Of a DNA stretch of 62,843 bases, positions 31,336 through 46,300 are shown in pieces. The stretch covers positions 544,061-606,903 of the forward strand of contig NW_019091367.1 in NCBI RefSeq assembly GCF_001949145.1, given 5' to 3'. Positions within the stretch are counted from its first letter, which is position 1. Each line of letters opens with the position of its first letter. The stretch comes from Acanthaster planci (taxonomy: Eukaryota > Echinodermata > Asteroidea > Valvatida > Acanthasteridae). A model generated the notes under the pieces. That model worked only from the letters and a program-made list of their open reading frames with translations. It made no database searches and was not told the DNA's origin. The translations under genes and the position numbers were made by a program.

Positions 31336-34300
31336 GTAATACCTGTACTTCTTTGGATGATTTGTAGGCCAGAAATACATACGTTTGATTGCAGCAAATT
31401 GGTGCCGTCTTGACACCAAGTGATTAATACGTCCCTTCCTCAGTTTATTGGTTTTCAGATTATTGGGCAACATTTCTCTGTTTGATGAATCACAAAGCTT
31501 TGACAAAAACCACAGCTTCGAGAGGTACAGGGTCGAAATATTTAAGCCCCAAATCTCCAGCATTCCCAGTTGGTAAAGCTTATTTAAAAATGTGGGACGT
31601 ACAAAGAGAGGTCTACATGTATTTAATTGTAAGTGGAGGTTTGACGTGTGATTAAAGAGATGCTCCAGCATCATGTTTTTCCTTATGGTGATCTTAGAAC
31701 AGGTTGCTTGCTTTTCTGTTTCTGTTGATACAACCTTACGTGCAAAGCAGGGAAGCCCCAATAAAAGTGGCTGCTAATTCAATTAATTAATTAAACCTAT
31801 AATAAAAAAAGATGAACCAATCAGTACAACTAACAACAGTAAACTTACACCCCAAGCCCCTAATTATGGTCCAACATGAAAAATATCCTCAGTGGCCAAT
31901 GTCACCTTATGAAAATGTGCACAAAGACAGTAACAAGTTGAGCAGTGCATTTACTCCAAATAAAATTTATTTTTGTACGTTGTTGGCCCAATTACCTTGC
32001 TGGGCTGTCGTTACTTTTTTTTGGTCAGGAAAAGGTTTACATGTACTTTACAGATGAAACATTTACTTGCTCTTATCTTTTTTATAATTTCAGCCCAGTG
32101 ACTGCAAGGCCCTCATTGAGAAGCTGAAGTCATGCGCCGATCTCAGCGCCGAGCTTGCGCACATCAACACATGGAATCACGGCAAGGTAACCGCAGACAC
32201 ACCACTGCTCGGTTCCTCCCCTCGATCTTCCCCAGTTGTACCCTGTAACACATGAGGCTTCGGGAGACTTTTTAGCGCATGAAACAGTTATACTGTCTAT
32301 GCGGAGTTGAAAGGATGCTGCAAAGCCAGTCCATTGGCTTTAACTGCAGTGCTGAATTTATGGATGTACCTGAGGTTCAATGTTTTTGTAAATCAGAACA
32401 TTAGGTAGAGATTGTAAACTAAAATGTTTCAGCTCAGAAACATAGAATTGTTACTTTAAAATACTTAGTCAGGAGGCATTGCACATGACATAGTATTTAA
32501 GTACGAAATCAGAGCTGGGCATCCGTAAAGCACCTAGCCCTTTATAGGTTAATACTGCTAATCCAAGCTGATTTATTCCAAAATGCATCGGTCTTTCTAA
32601 AATACGCTGGTGCTTTGAAGGACACACAGGTGCTTTCAATTGCAGAGGTTTACAGTAGATCGTGTAAGGGTAACAGATTCTTTGTGGAGAGGCATGGGCA
32701 GAGGAAATGGAGAGGGGACACAGACTTAGGGTAGAGCTTGTCAGTGGGAATGGCTTGTCAGTGCCCGGGGGGCGGGAACTAACTGCCGTTACTGGACAGC
32801 CATGGGTAACACTACCCACTCCGTGCCTCCCTTTATTGCAGTGTGAACTGTTCCACTGGGTGGATGTCCTGGACCGGTTTGATTCGGTCCTGGAGGACGG
32901 CTGCCGGACCACGCCCGACTGCCCTTGGCACCTGGCGCTGGACCTGCCCGGTCACGCCCCGCTCAAGCAGCTGGTCCACAGCGTCCTGAACTTCACCGCG
33001 CTGCTCATCGAGCACAGCTTCTCCAGGCACCTCTACAATTCCATCGAAGTAAGTGGCATTGGGCCAGCGGATCGGTGGATCCAGGTGAAATGCCTTATTC
33101 GGCGGAGAGTGGTCGAAGCCTTGGGCTCTAAAGTATAAGTGTGGGGGGTTACTGATGGAGATGCTGCAGTAAGATTGGTTTGGAAGTTGTGAATGAGATG
33201 CGCAATATTGCATGCATCGTAAATGGCTTGTGTCAGTTGAATGGAAAAGGTTGGGTAGGAAGCTTCTTTTCTCCCCCAACCAACTATAAGTCTTGCCTTG
33301 AAGTGATTCAAAGAGAAGGCAATCCACAGAACCTGCTGTCCTGAGAAAATATCGGTCGGTGCAGCACAAGGCATTCTGGAATAGCTATGGAACAGGCAGG
33401 GATAATGTGCGTTCTGTGTATTGGAAAGTCACCAGTTCTCTTTGGTCTTACCTACCCCATGATGAGCTGGATGTGAAACCTCCATGACTTGGATTCTGAA
33501 AGAATCTTAATGGAAAAGGCTTAGAGAGTAAACAGACATCAGTGCGTCAAATCAGGCCAAAGAAATTGTCAGAGAAAAAACTTTACTAGCGAGATCAGCT
33601 TGGGTCAGCCGTTATCAATCTTTGATCAGACATACACATGTTCATGCACTAAAGTCACTTTAATATGCAGTCTCATAGTTTAAATGCAGTAAGTGAGCAC
33701 AAAAGTGGGAGTAAAAATACTGGCGGAATTTCATTTTTGGGGACTTTTACCACAACATTTCCTATGCTTTCGGTTTGATCAGTACCAAAAGTGCTTGGAA
33801 AATGACTGATATCAGATCATACTTTTATGATCTGGGACATGATATCAGATTCAAATCATAACAGGCACTTTTTGAATCATTTTCATTCTCTCTTTGAATG
33901 TTTTCAACGTTTCCTTGCAGCATCTGACAACGTTGCTGTCATCCTCAGACCTCAACACCGTTCTCGCTGTACTCAACCTGGTCTACGTGTTCAGGTAAGC
34001 GGCTCGTCAGTTTTACGTAAACAGTTTGGCTAACTATTGAGGAAATTGGCGCCGTGGAATTTCTCAAACAAAATTGATAGGAGACTGGAAAAGCAGTTGT
34101 TCAGATTATTGGTTGTTAAGCGCATGGAAGCCGCAAGTGTATTAAAGCCGGCCGTCCCAGTTTGGAAGGGGAGAGAGTCCAATAGATACTCAGGAACCTG
34201 ACTCACAAAACTTGTACAAGGCTTTGGTCTGTTATGGAGAGATTTAGTGCATGCACAAAGATTTGGCTGGGCGCATATACTTGTTCCTCAGTTGTGGACA

Positions 34301-37300
34301 CTGCACTCGTGCCAAAACATGGACATTGTGGGGACCAATAACATTGTGGGGTTTAGTCCCTGTGTACTGACGGCGGCACACTTTGTTTACATGTGCACTT
34401 TCCTATGGAGCCAGCGGGGGGTGTACGGTCCACTGAGCACCATAGGAAGGCACAGAAGTAAACAGTATGTGTAGGGTCATCAGTACAGGGGCCTATTGTC
34501 CCCTGAACTCGGTAATCGCCCGGGCTTGTAGTTTGGCCTTTGTTCATTTATAACGCTTGTATGCGCCTGTCACTGCAGACATTGTGTTGCATCACATGTC
34601 GCACATGGGGGTACTCTAGAAATTCCTTCCTTGTCTTTTGTGCCCAAGGGAAGGGGTTTCTCATGTGACAGCTTCAAATCATAATCCTTACCCATGAAAA
34701 GAAAATGAATCAAGTCTTTTGAGATTGAAACAACCCCATTTTGTGTTCGAACCAGACACCTTGGTGTGCAGTGTTCAGGACTGAGCGGGCACAGCAACGT
34801 TATATCACAATAGACTTTTTGTATACCCCAAACTATTTTGAAGTGCTCATCATGTGCCATGATTCTACAGCATAGTGTTAACATGTTACGTAACTCTGCA
34901 GGCCGTTAGCAAAAACACTTTGGAGGTTTGGAGGTTTTTACATGTAATGGGAGAAATTATTTAGGTGTTAAAAATCTAAAAACACAATCCCTCGAAGAAT
35001 TGACCATTTCTCCAAACTGACTTGAAGACAGCGAGCTTACAGTTCCTCTGTACTCTTTCTAGTTTAAAGTACTAGCCACTTCGTGTATTACTAATTTGTC
35101 TAATTAGTGCTTAAATGTCAGATTACAAATGGCGGCCTTAAGAACCAAGAAAGAAAATAAATCAAAGTGACAGCTTTTCCCCAGTGAGTTTTGGGTGTCG
35201 TTGGCCCTTTAAATGTCAGAACGTACCAATCCCTCGTCATTGTGCACCCATGCTGGCTGAATGGAATAATTCAGGAGGCGCCTGGCGAAATGAGAATGGG
35301 ATATATGTCGAAGGTATTACGTTTCCTTTGGCTGTCAGAATGGCCTGCCATCCTGTCCGATCTAATTACAGCCCCTGTCCATTGTCTGGGACCCCTGTAC
35401 ACGACTGACCCCACTGTTATTGCAGGGGCGTCGATTGAGAATGTAGATAGGATTAGTAGAAGTGACTGTAGTCGATGATTATAATGAGTAGCGTGTAGCT
35501 GTGACCGTTTGCATAAAATTGAGGCCCCTTAATTTGCAGCCTGAAATGAGCAAGAAAGAACACTCCCTCAATATTCCATCCAGCTTTCAAATGTACCGGT
35601 ATATTACAGTCCAGTTGATATTTGAAGGGACCTTCTGTATGATTTACAAAGACAGCAACTGCCATTGTAATTGTAGCCCTTAAATTTCATTCCTATACAA
35701 AGATGTCTGCTTTGATTACCTGTCATTGAAGAAAAATGAAAGCACTAGAGTTAGAGACCATACAGGCGTGTCACGCTCAGACTACAGCGTCTGTCCCAAC
35801 TGTAGTCGGGAACAGTCCCAACAGTAGTGCTGCAGTTGGGCTGGCCCAACTATTGTTGACCAACTTCTATAGAAATTTCCTCAACCTTATCCAGGTTTAT
35901 GCATCTTACACTTGACACGATTCATCTATCATATGGCACTTCATCGATGACATGACACTGTAAACAATGAATGTGACTTTGGCATGTGCTGGACACGTGC
36001 ACCCTGGACCTCTGTGCTGTAGTTGGGCTGGCCCAACTACAGCACTCTAGTTGGGACGGGCCCAACTATAGTTGGGGCGGAACAGGCACTGTACATGTAG
36101 GTGTCTGGTTGGTGGACAGTACATGTACATGTGCATGTACATGTACACGTACACTGTACATTTATGTACATGTTAATGAGAATAGTAAAAATGTGCTAAT
36201 GGTGTACATGTATATTTTATTATGCAGTGTCAGTTATAGTCAAACCTAGAAGTTAATAAACAAAAGTTTTACCCTTCTCTCAATTATGTTGCACGTAGAT
36301 CGCAGCTGTTTTCTTCTCTTTTCAATGCAGAAATTAATTAAGAAAGAACCCTAACAATTGTTACTTTGCATGGGACATGTCACCCTGTATACATGTATAC
36401 GTATAAACTGGCACAAATAGGTCTGCAAATTTACCAAGTCCTAGATTTAGGCAGAGTAATGGAAGAAATGTCCTGCAGTGAATCGCCCCCACCGGCAAGG
36501 AGATAAAACATGTCTTGTGATGTATGCCATGACCAGCAAGGCTTTGGACGTGCATACATGTACCTGTTTTTGTCAGCAGCGAAGTGACCAGGGGCCGATT
36601 TCATGAAACGTTAAGACGTGTCTTAACCACTTGCTGCCGGTGGCAGTTGTCAATGTTGATGATGCTGGGGCGGGATATTTATCATTTTTTATTGTTTTCA
36701 AAATTCTTTAAAAATTCCTATCTTCATTTACGGGACGCTTACATCCAAACGAAGGACTGTCTTGTGGCCACTCTAGCCTGACAAACAAAATCTGTTGACG
36801 CCTGAGTATTTCAGTCAGGCCTGCAGCCTTGTAAAAAGAGCCCAGAGTGTGCGGTGTTATGTAACTTTCTTTTGTTCACGAACTTGGCACAGTATGCTGC
36901 TGACCTCTTTTCAATAGGGGCCAGATTAGCATGCAGAGGTGCTGTGTGGCTCATCCCTGTGATGGTGGAATGCTTTTGCCCCCCCCCGTGGTAATCCGCT
37001 CGCTGTAAATGCCCCAAACAGTGGTATACTGTTTCAAAACAAGGCTGGATTATCTCTACTTTTGAGAGTGAAAAAATGTCGGTAATGCCCAGCAGCCTGG
37101 TCTTTTGTTTCGAGTACAGTCTTTTGTTACAAGGCCCAATTCCCTTTGTCCGAGTTCGGAGACCCCGGCCACGCATATAAAGCATACATGTCCGGTACCG
37201 GAATCCCCAGAAGGAAGTGGTTAAGAAGGGTATCTTATTCTATCTTACAACTCATCTTAGGATCAATTTCACTAAACTTTAGGATGCTTTCAACAAGTCC

Positions 37301-40300
37301 TAACTATTTCAGAAACAGTTTTGTGGGATGAAAACTAGCTGGCAGGGACAGACTTGAAAAGTGTTATCATTTACAAAAAGGTAGTTTTAATTAAAATGAA
37401 ATGCTCCAATATCTAATGGTACGGGAAAACCTACTTGTCATTTTAAAATGGAATTATCAAAATGATTGGAAACATACATGTGAGTCAACTGCTTTCCCAC
37501 ACGTCTGTATTTTGGCTTTCCCTACATATACATGTATATTTTCAACGACTGTTTTTGTAAAAGGGTACAAAGAAACATGAAACAGCCTCCAAATTTCTTG
37601 TTACGACCCATCTTTCTTAAGATGGATTTGGTGAAATCGATTTCGGAACCCTTCTTAGCAAAGATCAATCTTAGACTTCGGACTCATCTTAAGCCCTAAG
37701 ATAAGTTTCAAGATAAGATGAGTTTCGTGAAATCGGCCCTGCAGTCTCATACAGAAAGTGACTAATGCGAGCTGGTGCATGTATATTCTTGTTTTTTCAT
37801 TGCCTGTCTGTGACACATTTATGTACATTTCTGCACTATGATCAGTGTGTACCTACTGCCAATGCACACCGCTCATCTTTCATCATCATCCCTAATGTAG
37901 GGAACATGATCAAGAAAATGCTGGTACACATGTCAACATTACAGGCATTAGGCGTGATGAAACTGATGCGCTGTAAATACAGAGGGGTCAACTAATTTGT
38001 GACCGGCTCTAGAAAAATGGGTAATAAGTCGCCAGAGACAGGTTATCAGTTTTTGATATGGCTGGATTGAGTACATCAAAAGCTATAATTTGATTTATGA
38101 ATGACCCCTGTAGTGCACTGCGTTCCCGAGATATTTAGACGTTTGTATATCCACATTTTTGGATTCAATAAAAGCACTTTTCAAGAAGGAGCTCAGAAAG
38201 TGTAGCACTTGGAAATACAATGCTATGTAGGATTTCCTATTGAACGATCAATTTTTCATCTTTATTCATCAGTATCCATGTTTGTAGTCACAAATTCTGA
38301 AAACATAAATGTTATACAAGCTAATAGAGGAAAAAAACACAAAAGCACATTTTGAAGACATTTTGCCCTCTCCAAATAGAACAGGCTGTAACATATTTTG
38401 GAATTGCACAATTTATTACCCTTTTTTGCAGAGCGGGTCACATTGGTACTCGTGTTGAAATGTTGCCAGAAGTACGTCATATTAAATATGAAGACGTACT
38501 TGCCGTTGTGGCATAGCCAATCCAGTCACAAAGGTTATGACAGTTTGAACCTTTTCTTTTTCTATTTCACAATTTGACAGGGTAATTCACATGGAGTTGA
38601 AAAGTCACATACAGCTACTGTGGATTCATTGCAATGTCTGATGATAAATATTACTACATGTACTTTATACATGGTCTCTCGCTTTCAAACAGTATTCGGA
38701 GAAATGTGCATTTTGAGGCAAATGCTGTTGCTGGCCAAAAGTGAACTTCCTGCTGGGTTTGCCGGGCCACGTAAAACAAAGTTGGTTGTCAATATGTGCA
38801 CTCAAAATCAGGGTCTCTGTACATGATACATTAATGTACAATGTATGTGCCATTAGTACGGTATCCTTGCAATTTCTGAAGGCGTCATATTTTAAGTGCA
38901 AAGCACATTAATACAGTCAAAACAGACATTGCTTGTGAGGTGAGATTGGCTTCATATTTGACAGCAAGTGCTTGAATGATGTAAACATTGCTGGCCTCTG
39001 CTGTGGGAAATCAGGCTGCGGGAAGAATGTGCCTCATGGGGCTACTTTGGAAGAGATGTTTAAAATGGAAACCCCCCCCGGACAAGGTTGTGTACAAGTC
39101 AATTAACTTGGAAGCAGTTCTATTTATAAATTCCATGCTGAGTAGAGAACGTGTGCATTGCTAGTCGCTAGTCGCGGTACGATTCCTCTGGGCCCCTTGG
39201 CACAGGATATCGCTTATTAAACCCTATACTGGTCTTAAAAACTAGTCAGTTTTCATGCAGGCTGAAGTCACCGTTGTTAAGTCTCAAGTAATTATCCTGG
39301 TGTACACACCTCTTTTTCTATATAATTCAAGTCAGTGAAGTCACTGTTTATTAATTCACCTGAGTCACAAGTAACTGTTTTTGTCTTCTACTTTGTACAG
39401 TCCGTACATTTGAGATACTGTATGCATACAGGCCATGGACATCTGACGATTAGTTTGGTATTCTTGCACTTCAACATTGCCTTTGAGACTGAAATAATTC
39501 AGTGGGTTTCGCTTCCCAACTTGTTAAAACCTCGGAATGTGACTTTCCTTAAAAAATGTTGTTTTGGTTTTTTTAGACCGAGCAAAACACATGTATTGTA
39601 CATTGGAAGTACATGAAGACTTTGAGAAACAAATTTTGACAGCTGTTTGAGCGGATCCAAAAAACAAAGTTTTGAGTCCATATTTTGAGGATGTTTTTTC
39701 ATTTAGTTTGTATTAGAAATCTTGAGCAAAGTGAGCTCCATGTTTGGGTGGATCACGCAGTGTGGCATACACCTGTAGCATGGGATGAGAAAATGTGGAA
39801 AAGTCCTGTTTTACCATGTGCAAGAGTCTCCAAACGGCCTCGGAAGAGTCTCGGGCAGCTCTCAACACATTTTATCACAGTTGGGTCACAAATTCAAAGT
39901 TGTGAACAACAAAAATGTTTCATTTTTTTTTTTTTTGTCGGATTTGGCCAGTAAATGTTGAGTCTTTCTTACGTGTATTTATTAAGTTGAGTTTGATGCA
40001 GTGTAAAGGGATGCTGAGTAAAAGGTCGATAGCAGGCATTTCCTCTCATCTTTTGGATCACCTGCATGACCAGTTTTTCTGCTCATGTTAAATATGTTAA
40101 ATGCAATATCTACACACTCCCTGTGGGAATAGATGTGGTACCGTGCAGTGCTCTGGTGTAAGATGTTACTAGGCCTTTTGCCTGCGCACTGTTTGTACAG
40201 ATGGGCATGGAACAACACTAGGGCAAAATATTCTGTCAAAACATGTCAGTATTTCTTTTTGATGACTGCTGCATTTTGAGATGTAGACTCTGCCTACACA

Positions 40301-43300
40301 TTCGTGCTTTTGTGTATCTTGTAACAGTGCAGGCTTGCATAAAGGCTAATTAACAAAGCAAAGATTTTTCACGAACATTGTTTTATCCCGATGAGAGCTT
40401 CCGTGGCAATCTACATGTAGGGCTTATTTACAGTGCGAAATTAGAGATGAAATTGTTCTGTTTCGTGCATATGCTTGACGCTTGGTACCGATACAAGCAC
40501 CATGCCTGTATTTTTTAAATTTTCAAACATTGATAATGTTCATGCACAGTCTGAGTACAACATGTCAAGCTATAAAAAGGACCTGGCATTGTCATTGCCA
40601 ATGGCGATTACATGTAATGTGTAGATGTTCTTGCACACACTGGTGCTCAAAGGAACTTGTGTACAACATGTACATGTCCTTTTCTTGTTTATGTACATGT
40701 ACATTGTTATTTTAACTCTGACCAGTATCCTTATGATTTTAAGGGTACATGTATGTGTACACCGTACATGTACTTTCAATGTTTGTGTGTGTGTGTTTGT
40801 TTTTGCATTCAACTGGGGACTCAGAAATATAGAGGACAATAAGGTCCGCGATTCACAGAGGGTCCCCGATTGACAGCTGTGTACAAAACATACGGGTGGT
40901 CTTCTAGAAAAGTTTAAGTACGAACAAAAGAGGAACAATAGGGGGTCCCCAGTTGCAGGCAAATACACTCTTGTGTGTGTTTATATTTAACCCCACCATG
41001 CCTGTATGTATCCTCATGTTTGTGCTCCTGTCTGGTACACATGATTGAATTTGTTAGACACCTGTGCATTTGAACACATGTCCATGTTTCTCTTTGACCA
41101 TTTTGTCACACTAAATCATTACCTTGAATCATTATCTTCAAGTACATGTACAGATATCTTGGCACAGTAAAATGAAACCGTAAAGTTTTCTCTTTGTTTT
41201 AAATTCATTTCTGGTAGCAAGCGGTCCAACTTCCTTATCAAGCTTGCGGCAGAGAAGCGCCAGGAACTTTTCAGTCGGCTGACGTACCTAGCGGAGAGTT
41301 GGGGCGGTAAAGACAACGGATTTGGCCTGGCAGAGTGCTGTCAGAATGGACCCAAACCGGTGAGTTCAAACATGACACCTGCATGTCTAAACATGACACC
41401 TGCCTGACCGAACATGACACCTACATGTAACGGTACATACATGACAACAGATTTGGCCTGGCAGAGTGCTCTCAGAATGGACCCAAACCGGTGAGTTCAA
41501 ACATGACACCTGCATGTCTAAACATGACACCTGCCTGACCAAACATGACACCTACTGGTACATACATGACAACAGATTTGGCCTGGCATTGTGCTCTCAG
41601 AATGGACCCAAACCTGTGAGTTCAAACATGACACCTGCATGTCCTCACATGACACCTGCATGACTGAACATGATACCTACATGTACCGGTACATACATGA
41701 CAACAGATTTGGCCTGGCAGTGTGCTCTCAGAATGGACCCAAACCGGTGAGTTCAAACATGATGCCTGCATGTCTAAACATGACGCCTGCATGTCTAAAC
41801 ATGACACCTGCATGACTGAACATGACACCTGCCGGTACTTACGTGACAGCGGATTCGGCCTGGCAGTATGCTCTCAGAATGGACCCAAACCGAGGAGTTT
41901 AAACATGACACCTGCATGTCTAAACATGACACCTACCTGACCAAACATGACACCTACCGGTACATATATGGAATACTTTCTGCACCAAATTTTCTCATTT
42001 GACTGGCTTTTCAATTTGTATAACGTTGACATACGTGTATACACAAATCAAGCACTCTGTTTAAAATAATCGACCGCTGGAATACAAAACATATTGGAAG
42101 CAGACAAAAGTGCAGTCATTTCTAGTACAGTACTTAGACTATTAGTCAACACAGAAAACTACCCCCTTAAAAAGATCTCAATACCTGCCCCCCGTAAAAA
42201 CCTCTTTCAGAATGCGTGAACATTGGACACCTACGCGTGCACTCACCTTTTGGACTGAATATAAATCTTTCACGAGTGGATGTCATGAGTTGCTATGGTA
42301 GTGCCACCATTCGTGAAGGATTTTTATGCCGAAGGAATGTATTGTGTTACGTTTGTATTCTATTCAGTACATCTATGAACTGTTCTGGGAAAAAGGCTAT
42401 GCAAGTTTTGCTGTACACTTCCCCTGCAGTGGTCTACTCAGATGTTGAGAAAGTTAAAATCTCTTGTGGGATTTAAGTTTTTCCTGTCAGAAATAATATC
42501 TTTGATCAGTAAAATTTTTTAGGTTTTCTGAACAAAAATGCTCAAAGGAAAGATGTTGGTTGCAGGGAAGATGTAAAGTGAGTCTTCCAAGTCTGTATTT
42601 GACTCCACTTTTTCAAAGCCTGTTTTCTCAGTCGTGTGAAGTTGAACTCCACAGAACTTATTAATACATGTATGAGAAAAGTCATTGTCTGGGACACTCA
42701 CAGGGATGGATTCTTGAGCCCTGCCATACACCAAGTGAAGCTTACACTGTTGGATTTCTGGCCATGCGTGTGATTTATTTTGACACTCCTATTTGCATTA
42801 ACTCAGACAAAAAACATTGGTGTCTTTAGTCTAGATTGAGTTCTATTATTTTCATTGCAAATTATTTTTTTAAAAAAATCTCAACAGAGGGTGCCGACCA
42901 GTGCAACAACGCTTCATTTTGAGTTCTATTCGGAATTGGTCACCCCAGAAGACAGACCGGCCAAAAAAGTGAGCAGAGCAACTGTGACATCTCATGATAG
43001 CACAGATGACTACAAATACGTTTGGCCTAATCTATTCAAATCATGTGCTGGAGTTTAGTAACTTAGTGACATCCCAACAAAGCACCTGTACAATTAAACT
43101 ACAATATGTGGCACCGGTCATCAAACATGTCTTCAAAAATGTCTGTGTATTCTTTATTTAACAGCACACACCTCATGCTGTGACGGTGATACACTTGGAG
43201 AATGTAGATAGAGTAAGTTCCATTTCTGCCTTGCCGCTCTGATTTTGTAATTTGCAGATGCTTTTGTTGTTACTTGTGTGTTCATAAGATCGTGTCACCA

Positions 43301-46300
43301 CCAACTATCGCGCATCTTCAGTTTAGAAAGTTTTACACAAGTTTTTCTTTGAAACACACCAGGTCACGACCTGCAAGCACATTTCACATATGAAAAATCA
43401 CCACTCCCCCCCCCAAAAGTAAGACTAATTGAAAACTGAAAGAGCTACGTGTAGGCATCCAGTTTCGTACATGTTTTGAAATGATTTGTTCTTGTTGCAG
43501 TTAACGTTGTGTCTCTTTTGTTCAATTTTTGCATCTGTAAGGGTATTAATTGTGTAATTAATGTTTAAATGAGTTGCACTTCTTGTTGAAGTTGGGATCA
43601 AGTTGACGTGACTCGTGAAGTCAGTTTTGCCCTTCTGACAAAATGCAATTGTCACTGTGTAAATTCAGTGCCTTGCTCTGATGGGACCCTAAGCCTCGAC
43701 CCAGTGAGCCACTGAAATTATAGAGCGGAATTATTTCCATTTTGCTTGTTTCCCACCTAGATTGCCGCCAGCCCGGCCGAAATCATGGAGGATTTGATGA
43801 AAAATTACAATGTACCCAAGGAAAAACAGGTGGGTATTTGTTTCTTTAATGTTTCCTTGACATTTGCTGCTGATGCATTTTGGGCGTGAATGCTACACCC
43901 TCTTCCTGTCAGGTTTTTGAATTGGGAGGTCAGGCTGATTTCTACAGAGCCAGTGAAATGCATGTGGGAGACCTGCTAAATTTCAGAGAAAGCAAATTGT
44001 AGTGTCTGTGAAACCCCAAGAGTGGAAAATTAGAAGAATTCAGAAGAAGCCGACAGCCTTTATTCATGGGCAAGCCATAATTACTTGCGTTCCCGAGGTG
44101 TTTTTTTATTTTGTGTTTTGTTAAATGTGATGGTGCCAGAGTATTGTTTGGCTCCAAGCTGCACTTGCCCTTTTTTGTGTGGCTTGAAACACCCCAGGGC
44201 TGGGTCAATTCGAATAATTCACGATTCGAACATTCGACCTTCAATTTGATCTATTACCAGAAATTTCGGTCGTACCGACTGCAGATTATTGATGAACAAA
44301 CCATGTACAAAATCAGTTGCAATAATGCACAAGTTTGTACAATATAATAGCTTCTCAAAGCTAGGAGTATCTCCAGCCATGATTTAGCAAGATTTAAATT
44401 AGGAGATGAACAATATGTCTGGCCCTGTTGGAAATCTCTATTTCTTTTGAATTGTTCAATGAATAATTTACTTTTTTGAATCGTAAGATTTCTGTCACTT
44501 TTCATTTAAATCTGCTCGACACAAGTCTCCATAGAGCAATTTTCCTCATTTAAAACAAAAGAAAATTTTCGCTTCCTTTACAAGAATTTTGCCTTTGAAT
44601 ATCTAATTCGAAAAATTATATTCGAATATTTGATAACCGATCGAATATTCGGATATTCGGCACAGCCGCATATAATTAATTTGAAATTTTTGATCAGCAT
44701 CAAGTGATGTTAATTTGTAATATACTTTTATATCATTGCTTATTAGTTTTACCCTCAGGTTTCCAAACTGAAAAGTTAACCCTACTTTCAATTCAATGCG
44801 GCTGACCTGTGAAAAATATTTATTAGGACTTGTTTGACCTGCCGAGTCTAACATGGTCTAACAACCACAAAGACTTAGCTTGCTGAGTATAAACAGATTC
44901 CCACAGGGGCAGAGTGTAACACCTACTCAGTGCCTCCAAATCCACCACAATTTTTTTTTTTTTGGGGGGGGGAGGAAGGAAATATTTGGAGATTGAGAAG
45001 GGTAATGCCCAGGCGGCGAAAAATATCTGCACTCTGGCGTATATGAGAGGATACAGGGAGGTGCTTAGAAACTTCATAGAGCCAGCATGAATTCAGGTTG
45101 AAACTCTCACAAGTCTTTCTCTTTCATCGCTCTACGTAGATGCTGCTGTTCACGCATATACGACTGGCTCACTGCTTTGCTACTCACGACAAGCGCATGC
45201 AGTGTGTTCAAGCTAGACTGCAGGCGCTGTCTGTCCTAGGTAAGTGCCAATCACATGCGGCTCTCCACTGTCCCAACTGAGATCCAACAAACTCCAGTCC
45301 GTTCCCAAAAAGTTAATTTCAGACCAAAAGAATCTGACCCAAGCCAACAAACTCTCATGAAATACTTCAATATGTGGTAAGGCCCAACAGAAATGAAGTC
45401 TTCCCGCCTAGAATGCAAGATGTTCATTTCTGTCAACGCTGTCATCACAGAGCAGATTTGGGCAAGAGATTTGTGGATACCAGCCCTGCGATTGTCTGCC
45501 TACGATGATAGTTCTGGGAAGTTTCTACAGCCGCAATTGATGAGAGACTGGCATGTTCTGTTATGCCCTCACATGGTGGGCATTAGAAATCAATGAAATA
45601 ACAACCTTACATTTGTGGCATGATGTTGCTGGAGGTTAATGGTGTCCACCTTACACTGCGCACTGTATCTACAATACATTACCTGACTTTCTCCGGACCT
45701 ACCAGAGCTGTTCGCACCACAAGGGGCCAAGGCTCACCCTTCAAGCTATTTTTAAGGGTATTTGTCATCTTCTTGCCTGTTTGCACTGTGAATATGACAC
45801 AGTGGAAAAAGTAATGCGTATCGAATTTGGAGTGGCTGAAGATGAACTCTTTGCACGGGTCGAGTGCAGAAAAATACCCTCAGAATTGGGAAATAGATCA
45901 ACATATCTGCTCAAATTCTGAATCTTGTAAATAAAGATGGGTAATTCCGTGCATACATGTAATCGGAATTAATTCACGTTTCTTCCCACCCTCGTTGTTC
46001 ATTATTTGCAAACAAAAGGTTTTCAAAACAGACAGGTAAAGGGTATGACCTACTGTGTCCATTTCCAATATTTTGAAGAGTTTTTGGTTAATGAGAGATA
46101 AATAAAACTTTAGTTAGTAACAGTGTGACCGATTTCTGCTTTTGTTTGGACTTTTCCTGGCCTACTATTTATATTTAACATCCTGCCATCAAAGAGATAA
46201 CCCCGATGTCCTATCCTACTCCCCTCCCCCCGTTGTAGTTTACTCAAGTGCAATCCAAGAGGTCTCCAATTCCTTGCTGTATTCCGGCCTGGTGGAGGAG

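Larger units (their letters stand above)
33995..41217 (+). other. HUWE1: HUWE1 7.2-kb intron between coding exons 4 and 5
   Basis: It holds palindromic AGTTGGGCC blocks (35775-36080), TACATG microsatellites (36119-36173 and about 40668-40775) and a MITE with GGGCCGATTTCA ends (36592-37739). No nested gene was recognised on either strand. Confidence 0.7.

Noticed and set aside
32469-33369. 147- and 178-codon open frames on the minus strand
   Set aside because: They overlap HUWE1 exon 3 in antisense and show no family features.
41466-41940. Open frames with NGPKP and NMTPAC repeats
   Set aside because: They are products of the exon 5 minisatellite, in a frame different from HUWE1 for most of its length, with no splice sites of their own.
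41312-41970. A CRISPR array
   Set aside because: Units are direct tandem repeats of an exon end in animal DNA, with no unique spacers.
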